Source of the DNA: Ensifer sp. MPMI2T
GTDB taxonomy: Bacteria; Pseudomonadota; Alphaproteobacteria; Rhizobiales; Rhizobiaceae
DNA length: 36,455 nt
Direction of reading: 5' to 3'
Assembly: GCF_004827385.1 (NCBI RefSeq)
Contig: NZ_SRXN01000052.1
Span: 1-36,455, forward strand
Both the position numbers and the translations under genes were made by a program. Shown piece by piece: positions 25,732-33,488 of this stretch (the stretch's first letter is position 1; every line of letters starts with the position of its first letter). The notes under the pieces were generated by a model. That model did no database searches. It was not told the DNA's origin and saw only the letters and a program-made list of their open reading frames with translations.

Positions 25732-27000
25732 CTATCTCTTCTCCTGCAATTGTCCGTCGAGCCGTCGCACGGCTTCGAGCAGCACCGCTGCGCCAAGCGC
25801 GATATCGTGGTTTTCCGCCCATTCCTCAGGCGCATGCGACCGACCATCGCGGCAGGGAATGAAGATCATCGCGGCTTTCGCTATCCGGCCCATCCAGGCC
25901 GTGTCGTGCCCGGCCCCGGAAGCCATCCGCCGGTGACGCGCGCCGACCCGCCCGCAGGCCGCTTGCAACGTAGCAAGAACCAAGGGATCGCCGGGTGTCG
26001 GGTGATTGTCGGAGATCACCTTCGGCGGCGCGATCATGACACCGGTCTCCTCGGCGAGGCGGGCGGCAAGCGCCTCGACCTCGGTGATGAACACCTCCAT
26101 TTGCGGCCGAAGCTCGGCGCGCGCATCGATCAACAGCCGCGCCCGCGAGGGCACAACATTGGCGGCATTGGGTTCGATTTCGAATTCGCCGACCGTCGCG
26201 GTGAAGTGCCCCTCGCCTGCCGCATGGGTAAAACCCAGCTTCTCGATCTCCAGCACGAGGCGCGACGCGGCGACAAGCGCATCGCGACGGCGCCCCATCG
26301 GCGTCGTCCCCGCATGATCCGCCTGTCCCTCGACGACAATCTCGATCCGTGTGATCCCGGCGATCGCCGTCACCACGCCGATATCCAGGCGCTCGGCCTC
26401 GAGCACCGGCCCCTGCTCGATATGCAGCTCCAGGAACGCCTTGACGTCGGAGCGCTTCGACGATGGCAGACGAGAAGGATCACCGCCGACCTCGACGATA
26501 CCCTGGCGGAGCGTCAGCTCGTCGTGCGTACGGTTCAGCCAGCCATCGGGAACAAGCCCGGCCATGCCGCGGCTGCCGACGCAGGAAACGCCGAAGATCG
26601 ACACCTCCTCGGCAAGGAAGTCGACGATCTCCAGATCATGGTCGAGCTCGATCCCGGCGTCGGCAAGAGAACGCGCCACTTCGAGCGCGGCCGCAACGCC
26701 GGCGATCCCGTCGAAGCGGCCGCCTTCCGGTACCGTGTCGGAATGCGAGCCGAGCATGATCGTGCCGAGCGCCGGCTTCCGGCCCTTGCGCCGGCCGATG
26801 AGATTGCCGGCCGCATCGATCCTCGTATCGAGACCCGCGACTTTGAAACGCTGCTCGAGGAAAGCGCGGCCTTCGAGAAAGAGCGGGGTGAAGGCGCGGC
26901 GGGTGTAGGGGCGGTCGGGTTCAGTGATGCGTGCCAGCCCCTTGACGATATCGGCGATGCGGCCTGCATCGACCGGCAGATTGGTTTGCATTGCGGTCAT
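25732..27000 (-). CDS. M20 family N-carbamoyl-L-amino acid (glutamate) hydrolase
   Basis: A 422-residue Zn-dependent amidohydrolase of the allantoate amidohydrolase / L-carbamoylase group. Metal ligands appear as GSHSDTVPEGGRFDG (H86, D97), AEEVSIFG (E131-E132), HIEQGPVLE (H193) and a C-terminal SHAPEEW histidine. The lid/dimerisation domain with DHAGTTPMGRRRDAL is clear. The ATG at 27000 overlaps the hydantoinase stop (ATGA), so the two are translated together; the longer open frame that starts within the hydantoinase gene was not used. A hydantoinase/carbamoylase pair opens a hydantoin ring to a carbamoyl amino acid and then frees the amino acid; here carbamoyl-glutamate to glutamate is the likely last step of the locus. 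Confidence 0.87.
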   Translation of the reverse strand: MTAMQTNLPVDAGRIADIVKGLARITEPDRPYTRRAFTPLFLEGRAFLEQRFKVAGLDTRIDAAGNLIGRRKGRKPALGTIMLGSHSDTVPEGGRFDGIAGVAAALEVARSLADAGIELDHDLEIVDFLAEEVSIFGVSCVGSRGMAGLVPDGWLNRTHDELTLRQGIVEVGGDPSRLPSSKRSDVKAFLELHIEQGPVLEAERLDIGVVTAIAGITRIEIVVEGQADHAGTTPMGRRRDALVAASRLVLEIEKLGFTHAAGEGHFTATVGEFEIEPNAANVVPSRARLLIDARAELRPQMEVFITEVEALAARLAEETGVMIAPPKVISDNHPTPGDPLVLATLQAACGRVGARHRRMASGAGHDTAWMGRIAKAAMIFIPCRDGRSHAPEEWAENHDIALGAAVLLEAVRRLDGQLQEKR

Positions 27001-28379
27001 CGCCGCGGCTCCTGAAGCGGAAGGCTCGGCAACGGCCGCACGAAGGCACCCGTGCACGGTTCCGCGACGACCCGACTGCCATCACAGACGAGGCGTCCGC
27101 GCAGATAGGTGGCGGACACCCGCCACGGCAGGCGAATGCCGTTATAGGGCGACCAGCCGACGACATTGTTGCCGCTTGTCGCCGCATCATAGACATAGGA
27201 TTCCGGCGTCATGACGATGATATCGGCGTCCTTGCCGGCTTCGAGCGCGCCCTTGCAATGATCGAGCCGGAAGTGCCGCGCGGGGTTGAGCGCCATCAGC
27301 TCGGCGGCCCGTGTCAGCGGAATGCCGCGCTCCAGCGCACCCTTGACGAAAAGCGGCACCATCACCTCAAGGCCCGGCACGCCGGAGGCATTGGCAAGCA
27401 TATCCGGATTGGTCTTGCGATCCTCCGACCAGCTCACGTGATCGGTCGAAACCAAGGTTACGCTGCCGTCGGCCACGTGCCGCCAGAGTTTTTCGACCTC
27501 TGCGCGCGGGCGGATCGGCGGGTTGATCTTGGCCTTGCCGCCGAGGCGGCGCACGTCGTTTTCCTCGTCCAAAGTGAGATAGTGGATACAGCACTCGATC
27601 GTTGCCGCATGGCCCTGCGCCCGATAGGCGGCGGCAATTTCGTAGCCGCGGCCAAGCGAGCAATGCACCACGTGCGCCGGGCAGCCGGTTGCGGCACCCG
27701 TCTCATAGATCTGGTTGGTCGCGAGAAGCTCGGTCAGCGGCGGGCGCGAAAGACCATGCGCCCGATAGTCGCTGATCCCGGCGGCCCTGACCCTGTCAAT
27801 CGCGGCTCGTACCGCCTCGTCATCCTCGTTGTGAACGCCGGCGGTCAGTCCGGTCGGGGCGATAGCACGGAAGCACTCTTCCAGAAGGGCGGCGGGAATT
27901 CGCGGGAACCGTTTCGCATCCGTTCCAAACGTCGAGAACTTGAAGGCGGCAATACCCGCCTCCACCATCTCGCCAATCCGCGACGTCCCCTCTGCGGGAT
28001 CGATCGTGCCATAGAGCGCGAAGTCGACGCGGGCCTGCGCACCGGCATGGGCGACCTTGTGTCTGACCGCCTCCGCCGAACAAACGAGATTGCCTTCGTC
28101 ATAGGGCATGTCAACGATCGTCGTCACGCCGCCGGCGGCAGCCGAACGTGTCGACCAGATGAAATCCTCCTGATTCTTCTGCGACAGCGAATGTACCTGG
28201 GCGTCGATCGCGCCTGGAAGGATCAGCGCCTTGCCGAGCTCGTGCCTTTCGCGCGCCGACGGGGCCGCTCCCTGCCCGACATGCACCACCTTGCCGTTTC
28301 TCACCGCCACGTGCCCCCCTTCGACGATGCGATGCGGCAGGACTACGGTGCCTTTCAGAACGAGATCGAAATCGGACAT
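26997..28379 (-). CDS. Dihydroorotase-like hydantoinase (probable hydantoin-5-propionate amidohydrolase)
   Basis: A 460-residue cyclic amidohydrolase of the hydantoinase/allantoinase superfamily. The expected binuclear site is recognisable: carboxylated lysine in AAFKFST (K147), H183 (GVHNED), H239 (VVHCS) and D313 (STDHVSW). The first motif, normally DxHxH, reads IDAQVHS (Q61, H63), so one metal-binding histidine is replaced by glutamine. The gene follows the lyase by 31 bases and overlaps the M20 gene. It would hydrolyse hydantoin-5-propionate to N-carbamoyl-glutamate. Allantoinase is the main alternative, but no other purine gene is near. Confidence 0.82.
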   Translation of the reverse strand: MSDFDLVLKGTVVLPHRIVEGGHVAVRNGKVVHVGQGAAPSARERHELGKALILPGAIDAQVHSLSQKNQEDFIWSTRSAAAGGVTTIVDMPYDEGNLVCSAEAVRHKVAHAGAQARVDFALYGTIDPAEGTSRIGEMVEAGIAAFKFSTFGTDAKRFPRIPAALLEECFRAIAPTGLTAGVHNEDDEAVRAAIDRVRAAGISDYRAHGLSRPPLTELLATNQIYETGAATGCPAHVVHCSLGRGYEIAAAYRAQGHAATIECCIHYLTLDEENDVRRLGGKAKINPPIRPRAEVEKLWRHVADGSVTLVSTDHVSWSEDRKTNPDMLANASGVPGLEVMVPLFVKGALERGIPLTRAAELMALNPARHFRLDHCKGALEAGKDADIIVMTPESYVYDAATSGNNVVGWSPYNGIRLPWRVSATYLRGRLVCDGSRVVAEPCTGAFVRPLPSLPLQEPRR

Positions 28380-28410
28380 TGCTCTCTTCCTTCCCGTTCA
28401 TTTTGCCAGT

Positions 28411-29949
28411 TCATTTGGCCAGCGCGAAGAAGTCGTCGAATTCCGGCATCGGCGCCGTCTCGACGAAGGCGCGCAACAGGTCGTGGTCGGTGAACGCCGC
28501 CTGCAGCGCTTCGATCTCTTTCGAGAGCGGCCGGTCCTTGAGATAGACCGGACTAACCGAGCGAGTGCGGTCATAGGCAAACTTGACGACGCCCTTCGGT
28601 TCGTCTCCGACGAGATCGATCGCCTGCGCCGACAGCATCGCCTCGATAGCCGCCAGCTGCCGGAGGTCGCGAACCTGCGCCTCCATGCGCTCGACGATCA
28701 GCGGCAGGAAGGTCGCCTCCTCTTCCAATCCGCCAGCAACGACGATCGATTGCGCCGACAAGGGTACGGCAAGCGACTGGACACGCATGTAGAGTTCGAC
28801 CGCGAGCTTCATCAGCGGCCCGAGCCCCGTGGCTACCTCTCCGGGTGCAACGAGATTGACCGAGAGGTTGCGCCGCCCGCCGTTCGAAAGCAGGATGCAG
28901 CGGTTCAAGACATTGCGCGCCACATGCGAAAAGGCGACCTGCGCCGCCTCGATATAGAGCGTCGTCGTCAGCGGCAGCGACGCACCGGATGAATGCACCT
29001 GGCCGCCAAGCACCACGGGATTGTCGTCAGAAAGATAGGTCGCCTCGACAAGCCGGCCAGCGGCCACCAGCAGCGTGTCGACGACGGCACCGAAAACCTG
29101 GGCGGTCATGCGCAGACTTAGTGGATCGTGGATCGCCGTCGGCAAGGGCCAATCGGCGATGCCCGACTGGCCGTAGAGCCAGGAGCCGACGAGCGCATCG
29201 CCACGCGTCGAAAGCGTCGCCGCGACGAGCCATGGATCGGCCGAGGCGCCGAGCGCGCGCGACGACATGACGCCAGTAACAAGCAGGACGCGGATCGCTG
29301 CCGCCGCCTCGCGCAGGACGTCACCCGCCGCCGCATAGGAGATTGCATTGACACTTAGTGCCGCGAGCGCATCGCGCGGCCGCATGACGAAGGGGGTGAG
29401 CCCCGCCTCCCTCAGCGCCGACTCCGCCGTCATCAGCTGGCCGCTGTAATAGGCCTCGCCGACGCCGGTCAGCACGGAGGCCACCTGGCCCATGAGTCCG
29501 ATATCGGCGCAGCCCATCGAGCCATGACGGCGCACGGCGGGGACGATGCCCCGTTCGAGAAGCGCGACGAAGGCGTCGATCAACTCCGGGCTGCAGCCGG
29601 TATGCCCGCGCATCGCGGTGTTGACACGGATGGCGATCGCCTTGCGGATGATCGGCGCGGCAAAGAATTCGCCGGTGCCGAAGTGATGGGCACGCACGAG
29701 CGACGTATTGAATTCGGCGAGGTCGTCCGCCGTCCACAGCCGGTCCTTCATTGAACCGACGCCGGTGTTGGAGCCGTAGACCGGCAGGCCCATAGCGACG
29801 CGGTCGGCGACCACCTTGTGGGCAGCGGCCACCCGCTCCATGCCGGCATCATCCGCGACGGGTCGCGCCAGCCCCGAGCCGATCTCTTCGAGTACCCCGA
29901 AGTCGAGCGGTTTTCCGCAAAGTACGATGGTCTTGACCGATTGCAGCAT
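28411..29949 (-). CDS. HAL/PAL-superfamily lyase without MIO triad, probable ergothionase
   Basis: A 512-residue member of the histidine/phenylalanine ammonia-lyase fold, start at the ATG at 29949 with AAGAGG upstream. Landmarks: VYGSNTGVG (58-66; classical YGxNTGFG), SLVRAHHFGTG (83-93), and VPAVRRHGSMGCADIG (136-151), which aligns with the P-RGSVGASGDL motif of true ammonia-lyases. The Ala-Ser-Gly that cyclises to the MIO electrophile is absent (Cys-Ala-Asp instead), so ordinary histidine deamination is unlikely. Ergothionase, which eliminates trimethylamine from ergothioneine by acid/base catalysis, is a HAL homologue that does not need MIO. First gene of the minus-strand catabolic unit and divergent from the LysR-type regulator. 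Confidence 0.85.
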   Translation of the reverse strand: MLQSVKTIVLCGKPLDFGVLEEIGSGLARPVADDAGMERVAAAHKVVADRVAMGLPVYGSNTGVGSMKDRLWTADDLAEFNTSLVRAHHFGTGEFFAAPIIRKAIAIRVNTAMRGHTGCSPELIDAFVALLERGIVPAVRRHGSMGCADIGLMGQVASVLTGVGEAYYSGQLMTAESALREAGLTPFVMRPRDALAALSVNAISYAAAGDVLREAAAAIRVLLVTGVMSSRALGASADPWLVAATLSTRGDALVGSWLYGQSGIADWPLPTAIHDPLSLRMTAQVFGAVVDTLLVAAGRLVEATYLSDDNPVVLGGQVHSSGASLPLTTTLYIEAAQVAFSHVARNVLNRCILLSNGGRRNLSVNLVAPGEVATGLGPLMKLAVELYMRVQSLAVPLSAQSIVVAGGLEEEATFLPLIVERMEAQVRDLRQLAAIEAMLSAQAIDLVGDEPKGVVKFAYDRTRSVSPVYLKDRPLSKEIEALQAAFTDHDLLRAFVETAPMPEFDDFFALAK

Positions 29950-30083
29950 GCTGAAACGAAACCTCTTTTGCGAGCATGCTATGCGCACAGTGCCGATGCG
30001 TGGTATATCCCAAATTCGGAACGAATGATGCCGAAATCTGAACAGATCGATGGACATCGCTGTTCAAAGCGCGGGTAGATATC

Positions 30084-31265
30084 GTGGATATTGCGACGAT
30101 CGTCCTTGTCGACGCGACACTGCGCGAAGGCGGCATTCGGCGTGCGGCAAAGCTCAGCAGGCGCCCGCCGTCGAGCGTCAGCGCCGCCGTTCGGCGCTTC
30201 GAGCAAACGATCTCCGTGCCGCTGCTTCGCCGCGAGGGTGCCATGCTCGTGCCGACGCTGGAGGCGCAGGCGCGCATTGCGGACATCGCGGAGGCGGCGG
30301 AGACCGCTACGCTTCTTGCCAGCCGCCTCGGGAGTCCAGCGCGAGGACCAGTCCCTCCCGTCAGCCTGGCTGCGCTCGACCGTTTCGTGAAGATCGCCCG
30401 CAACGGCAGCATACGCTCCGTCGCGCGGATGCTGGGCCTCGGCCAACCCCAGTTGACCCGCCAGATGGCGGACCTCGAACGCCATCTCGGATACCCGTTG
30501 TTCGAGCGCGCTTATCACGGGGTGGTCTGCACCGAGGAAGCACTTGCCGCCCTCCCGCTCGCGGAAAAACTGCTTCAATGTTGGGCACGCCTGACGCGTG
30601 CATCGGACGACCGCTTTCGCCGCGACGCGACGACATGGCGTCTCGGTGCGGTGATGCCGCTCGGGCCCGAGAGCGAGATCGCGCGCATGCTGGCGGCGCT
30701 TACTGCCGCCTGGCATGCGGCGCGGCCCCGTCAGCACCTCTTCATTTCAAGCACGACGGCGGACGAACTCATCGCCGGGCTGAAGAGCCGGCGCTTCGAT
30801 GCCGCACTCCTCGACGTCGCCGACTTTCCCAACGAATTCGATGGCCGGCTCGTATCGGAAACGCCACTGGCGCTCGCCGGCGCCGCGGCGACACTTTCCG
30901 AAATGGACGGCGACTTCGCCCGTCTGCTCTGCACCTCCCCGATCGCCGTGCCGAGCGCCAAGAGCGGGTTGAGGCGCGAGGCGACGCGTTTTCTGGAAGA
31001 TACGCTCAGCGAAAGCGAGCGGCGGCGCGTGACGCTGATCGAAGTGGACTCCATCCCTGTGATCATCAATCTCGTCAGCCACCACGGCTATCTCTCGATA
31101 TTGCCAGAAAGCTCGCTTGCCCGGGTCCACCGCCCACCCGCGATGATCCGCCTCGCGCCCCAATACCGACAGTCCTTGACGCTGGTATGGCCAAGGAAAG
31201 CTCTTTGGGCTCAGGCAGGCGAAGCCATCTTCAGGATGATGAAGACGGGAACGGCGCGGACCTGA
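30084..31265 (+). CDS. LysR-like regulator with two tandem HTH domains
   Basis: A 393-residue protein, about 90 longer than a usual LysR regulator. Residues 1-60 form one LysR-type winged helix (ATLREGGIRRAAKLSRRPPS, SVSAAVRRFEQTISVPLLRR, EGAMLVPT). Residues 93-160 form a second, more canonical one (LAALDRFVKIARNGSIRSVA, RMLGLGQPQLTRQMADLERH, LGYPLFERAYHG). The C-terminal about 200 residues match the periplasmic-binding-protein-like effector domain. The start is GTG at 30084, the first start codon in this frame. It is divergent from the probable ergothionase gene across a 134-base space, so it is the likely regulator of the catabolic unit. Confidence 0.85.
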   Translation: MDIATIVLVDATLREGGIRRAAKLSRRPPSSVSAAVRRFEQTISVPLLRREGAMLVPTLEAQARIADIAEAAETATLLASRLGSPARGPVPPVSLAALDRFVKIARNGSIRSVARMLGLGQPQLTRQMADLERHLGYPLFERAYHGVVCTEEALAALPLAEKLLQCWARLTRASDDRFRRDATTWRLGAVMPLGPESEIARMLAALTAAWHAARPRQHLFISSTTADELIAGLKSRRFDAALLDVADFPNEFDGRLVSETPLALAGAAATLSEMDGDFARLLCTSPIAVPSAKSGLRREATRFLEDTLSESERRRVTLIEVDSIPVIINLVSHHGYLSILPESSLARVHRPPAMIRLAPQYRQSLTLVWPRKALWAQAGEAIFRMMKTGTART

Positions 31266-31349
31266 ATCGCCTCCTGATGAGGCTGCACCAAGCTGCTGGT
31301 TCGATTCGCCAATCTGTCGCCGGCTGAATCTCCGTCTGAAAGTGTTGAA

Positions 31350-32321
31350 TCAGCTTTTGAGCTTCAGCCGCCGGCGCGTTTCGCTAGGACTTTCGCGGTA
31401 GTGCGCGCGGTAGCTGCGCGAGAACGAGGAAGAGGAGTTGAAGCCGGTGATCGCGGCAATATCGGCAAACTCCACTCGCGTCTCTATCACTTTTCGGCGC
31501 GCGGCGTTGAGGCGGAGAGCGAGATAGTGCTCATGCGGGGCAACGCCCATCGTGTCCTTGAAGAGGTCTTGCAAATGCCGGGCGCTGACGCCGACACGGC
31601 GTGCGAGGCGCGCGAGCGTTAGCGGCGCCTCGACGGTCTCCTCCATCAGCTTGACCGCTGCACCGACCCGGGCATCGAGAATGCGCATATTGCCAATCGC
31701 CGGCACCTGCAGCAGATCGCCGCGCGTGCGCTCCTGCTCGTAGATGAAGAGGCGCGAGACCTCGAGCGCCAGCGAATAGCCATGCGCCCGGCGGATCAGT
31801 TCCAGCATCAGATCGAGCGTCGGCAGCGAGCCGCCGGTGGTGATGCGTTTGCCGTCGATGACGAAACGCTCGCGCACCATGGTCACCTGCGGATAGGCGG
31901 CGGCGAAATCCTCAAAATCCTCCCAGTGGGTGGTAGCGGAGAAATTGTCGAGCAGGCTGGTCTCGGCAAGCAGCCACGAGCCCGATTCGATCCCAGCCAT
32001 GACTTCTCGATGCCGCGCCGTCTGCGACAGTAACATCTTCAACTGCGAGGTGGCACTGCGCTTCCAGTTGTAGCTCGAAAGCACGAAGAGCGGCGCCGTC
32101 TCGCGTTGAGGCCGGAAGGGACCGGAGACAGGAATCGGAATGCCGCTCTTGGTCTCGATCGCCTCGCCGCCCGGGCTGAAGATCGTCCAGCTGTAAAGCG
32201 CCCGCCCGGCAATGCGGTTGGCGGCGCGGAGAGGCTCGATGACGGAAGCGACGAGGATCAGGTTCGTTTCCGGCAGGACCAGCAAATCGATGTGCTGCAC
32301 GTGCGAAACGATCTCGTTCAT
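31350..32321 (-). CDS. GlxA family AraC-type transcriptional regulator (CdhR-like)
   Basis: A 323-residue protein from the ATG at 32321: an N-terminal DJ-1/PfpI-like amidotransferase-fold sensing domain (HIDLLVLPETNLILVASVIE, WTIFSPGGEAIETKSGIPI, IESGSWLLAETSLL, which lies where the nucleophile elbow would be but lacks an obvious cysteine), then a C-terminal AraC HTH pair (LARLARRVGVSARHLQDLF, IAAITGFNSSSSFSRSYRAHY). This is the architecture of CdhR/GbdR, the carnitine and glycine-betaine regulators of Pseudomonas. It lies divergent from the BKACE gene across 109 bases, so it probably activates the carnitine genes. The longer open frame to 32561 runs into the divergent gene and was rejected. 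Confidence 0.88.
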   Translation of the reverse strand: MNEIVSHVQHIDLLVLPETNLILVASVIEPLRAANRIAGRALYSWTIFSPGGEAIETKSGIPIPVSGPFRPQRETAPLFVLSSYNWKRSATSQLKMLLSQTARHREVMAGIESGSWLLAETSLLDNFSATTHWEDFEDFAAAYPQVTMVRERFVIDGKRITTGGSLPTLDLMLELIRRAHGYSLALEVSRLFIYEQERTRGDLLQVPAIGNMRILDARVGAAVKLMEETVEAPLTLARLARRVGVSARHLQDLFKDTMGVAPHEHYLALRLNAARRKVIETRVEFADIAAITGFNSSSSFSRSYRAHYRESPSETRRRLKLKS

Positions 32322-32430
32322 GGCAAAACTTCCTCCGCGTTCTGCCGAGAATGTATAAGCTACTACCGATAATGAAAAGCAGAGACGACCTTTCTGGCTC
32401 GTAATAGCTCCCAACAAAAGGGAGACAGCA

Positions 32431-33333
32431 ATGCCGCTCAGCATGAACCGCGAGGTGTTCATCACCTGCGCCGTCACCGGTTCGGGTGACACCGTTTCCA
32501 AATCCAACCACGTCCCGATTACGCCAAAGCAGATCGCCGAGGCAGCAGTCGAAGCCGCCAAGGCTGGTGCTGCGATCGTCCACTGCCACGTCCGCGATCC
32601 GGAAACCGGTGCGCCCGCCCGCCGCCTCGACCTCTACAAGGAAGTGACCGACCGCATCCGTTCCGCCGACATCGACATCGTCCTCAACTTGACCGCCGGT
32701 ATGGGTGGAGACCTCGTCTTCGGCAATGTCGAAAGCCCGTTCCCGGTCAACGAAAAGGGCACCGACATGGCCGGTGCCACCGAGCGTGTTGCCCATGTCG
32801 CCGAATGCCTGCCGGAAATTTGCACGCTCGACTGCGGAACCATGAACTTCTCGCTCGGCGACTACGTCATGACCAACACGCCGTCGATGCTGCGCGAAAT
32901 GGCCCGCCAGATGACCGCGCTCGGCGTAAGGCCCGAGATCGAGGCCTTCGACACCGGCCATCTCTGGTTCGCCAAGCAGCTCGTCGAAGAAGGCCTGATC
33001 GAGGATCCGGTGCTGATCCAGCTCTGCATGGGCATTCCGTGGGGGGCGCCGGACGACCTCAACACCTTCATGGCGATGGTCAACAACGTACCGCCGAACT
33101 GGAACTTCTCTGCCTTCTCGATCGGCCGCAATGCGCTAGCCTATCCGGCAGCGGCGATCCTTGCCGGCGGCAACGTCCGCGTCGGCCTCGAAGACAATCT
33201 CTATGTCGGTAAGGGCCAGCTCGCGACCAACGGCCAGCTCGTCGAAAAGGCAGTCTCCGTCATCGAGGGCATGGGCGCGAAGATCATCGGACCGGCAGAG
33301 GTCCGTGAGAAGCTGAAGCTGAAGAAGCGGTAA
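32431..33333 (+). CDS. BKACE family 3-dehydrocarnitine cleavage enzyme
   Basis: A 300-residue beta-keto acid cleavage enzyme (BKACE, formerly DUF849). The zinc motif HCHVRDP is at 51-57 (H51, H53), and VGLEDN supplies the third-shell glutamate E254. EAFDTGHLWF and GIPWGAPDDLNTF are typical of the quaternary-ammonium branch. The reaction in the carnitine route is 3-dehydrocarnitine plus acetyl-CoA giving acetoacetate and betainyl-CoA. AAAGGGAG lies just upstream of the ATG at 32431. It is followed, after a mosaic repeat, by carnitine dehydrogenase, so substrate assignment by context is strong. Confidence 0.9.
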   Translation: MPLSMNREVFITCAVTGSGDTVSKSNHVPITPKQIAEAAVEAAKAGAAIVHCHVRDPETGAPARRLDLYKEVTDRIRSADIDIVLNLTAGMGGDLVFGNVESPFPVNEKGTDMAGATERVAHVAECLPEICTLDCGTMNFSLGDYVMTNTPSMLREMARQMTALGVRPEIEAFDTGHLWFAKQLVEEGLIEDPVLIQLCMGIPWGAPDDLNTFMAMVNNVPPNWNFSAFSIGRNALAYPAAAILAGGNVRVGLEDNLYVGKGQLATNGQLVEKAVSVIEGMGAKIIGPAEVREKLKLKKR

Positions 33334-33344
33334 GAGCGAGTTCG

Positions 33345-33456
33345 GCCCCTCATCCGCCTGCCAACCCTTCTCCCCGTAGAGACGAGGAGAAGGACGCAAG
33401 CCGTAGGCGCCCAGTCCCCTCTCCCCGCCCGCGGGGAGAGGGCTAGGGTGAGGGGC
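33345..33456. repeat. Mosaic palindromic repeat (RIME-like)
   Basis: Left end GCCCCTCATCC, right end GTGAGGGGC. Inner hairpins: CCTTCTCCCCGTAGAGACGAGGAGAAGG (about 33366-33393) and CCCTCTCCCCGCCCGCGGGGAGAGGG (about 33417-33442). It separates the BKACE gene from carnitine dehydrogenase within one transcription direction. Confidence 0.75.
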
Positions 33457-33488
33457 AGACCGAGAGTTCAAGGAATCGAGGAGAGGGA

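Noticed and set aside
25336..27015. 559-codon open frame on the plus strand
   Set aside because: Mirror of the DUF917 and M20 genes, whose own frames show intact metal-binding motifs.
26997..28379. Allantoin degradation (allantoinase plus allantoate amidohydrolase)
   Set aside because: The families would allow it, but no uricase, HIU hydrolase or ureidoglycolate gene is present, and DUF917, lyase and urocanase genes remain unexplained.
22467..29949. Second histidine utilisation (hut) operon
   Set aside because: The lyase lacks the MIO triad, the hydratase is divergent, and hutI/hutG-type genes are not adjacent, while hydantoin-type enzymes are. It remains the fallback if the ergothioneine assignment fails.
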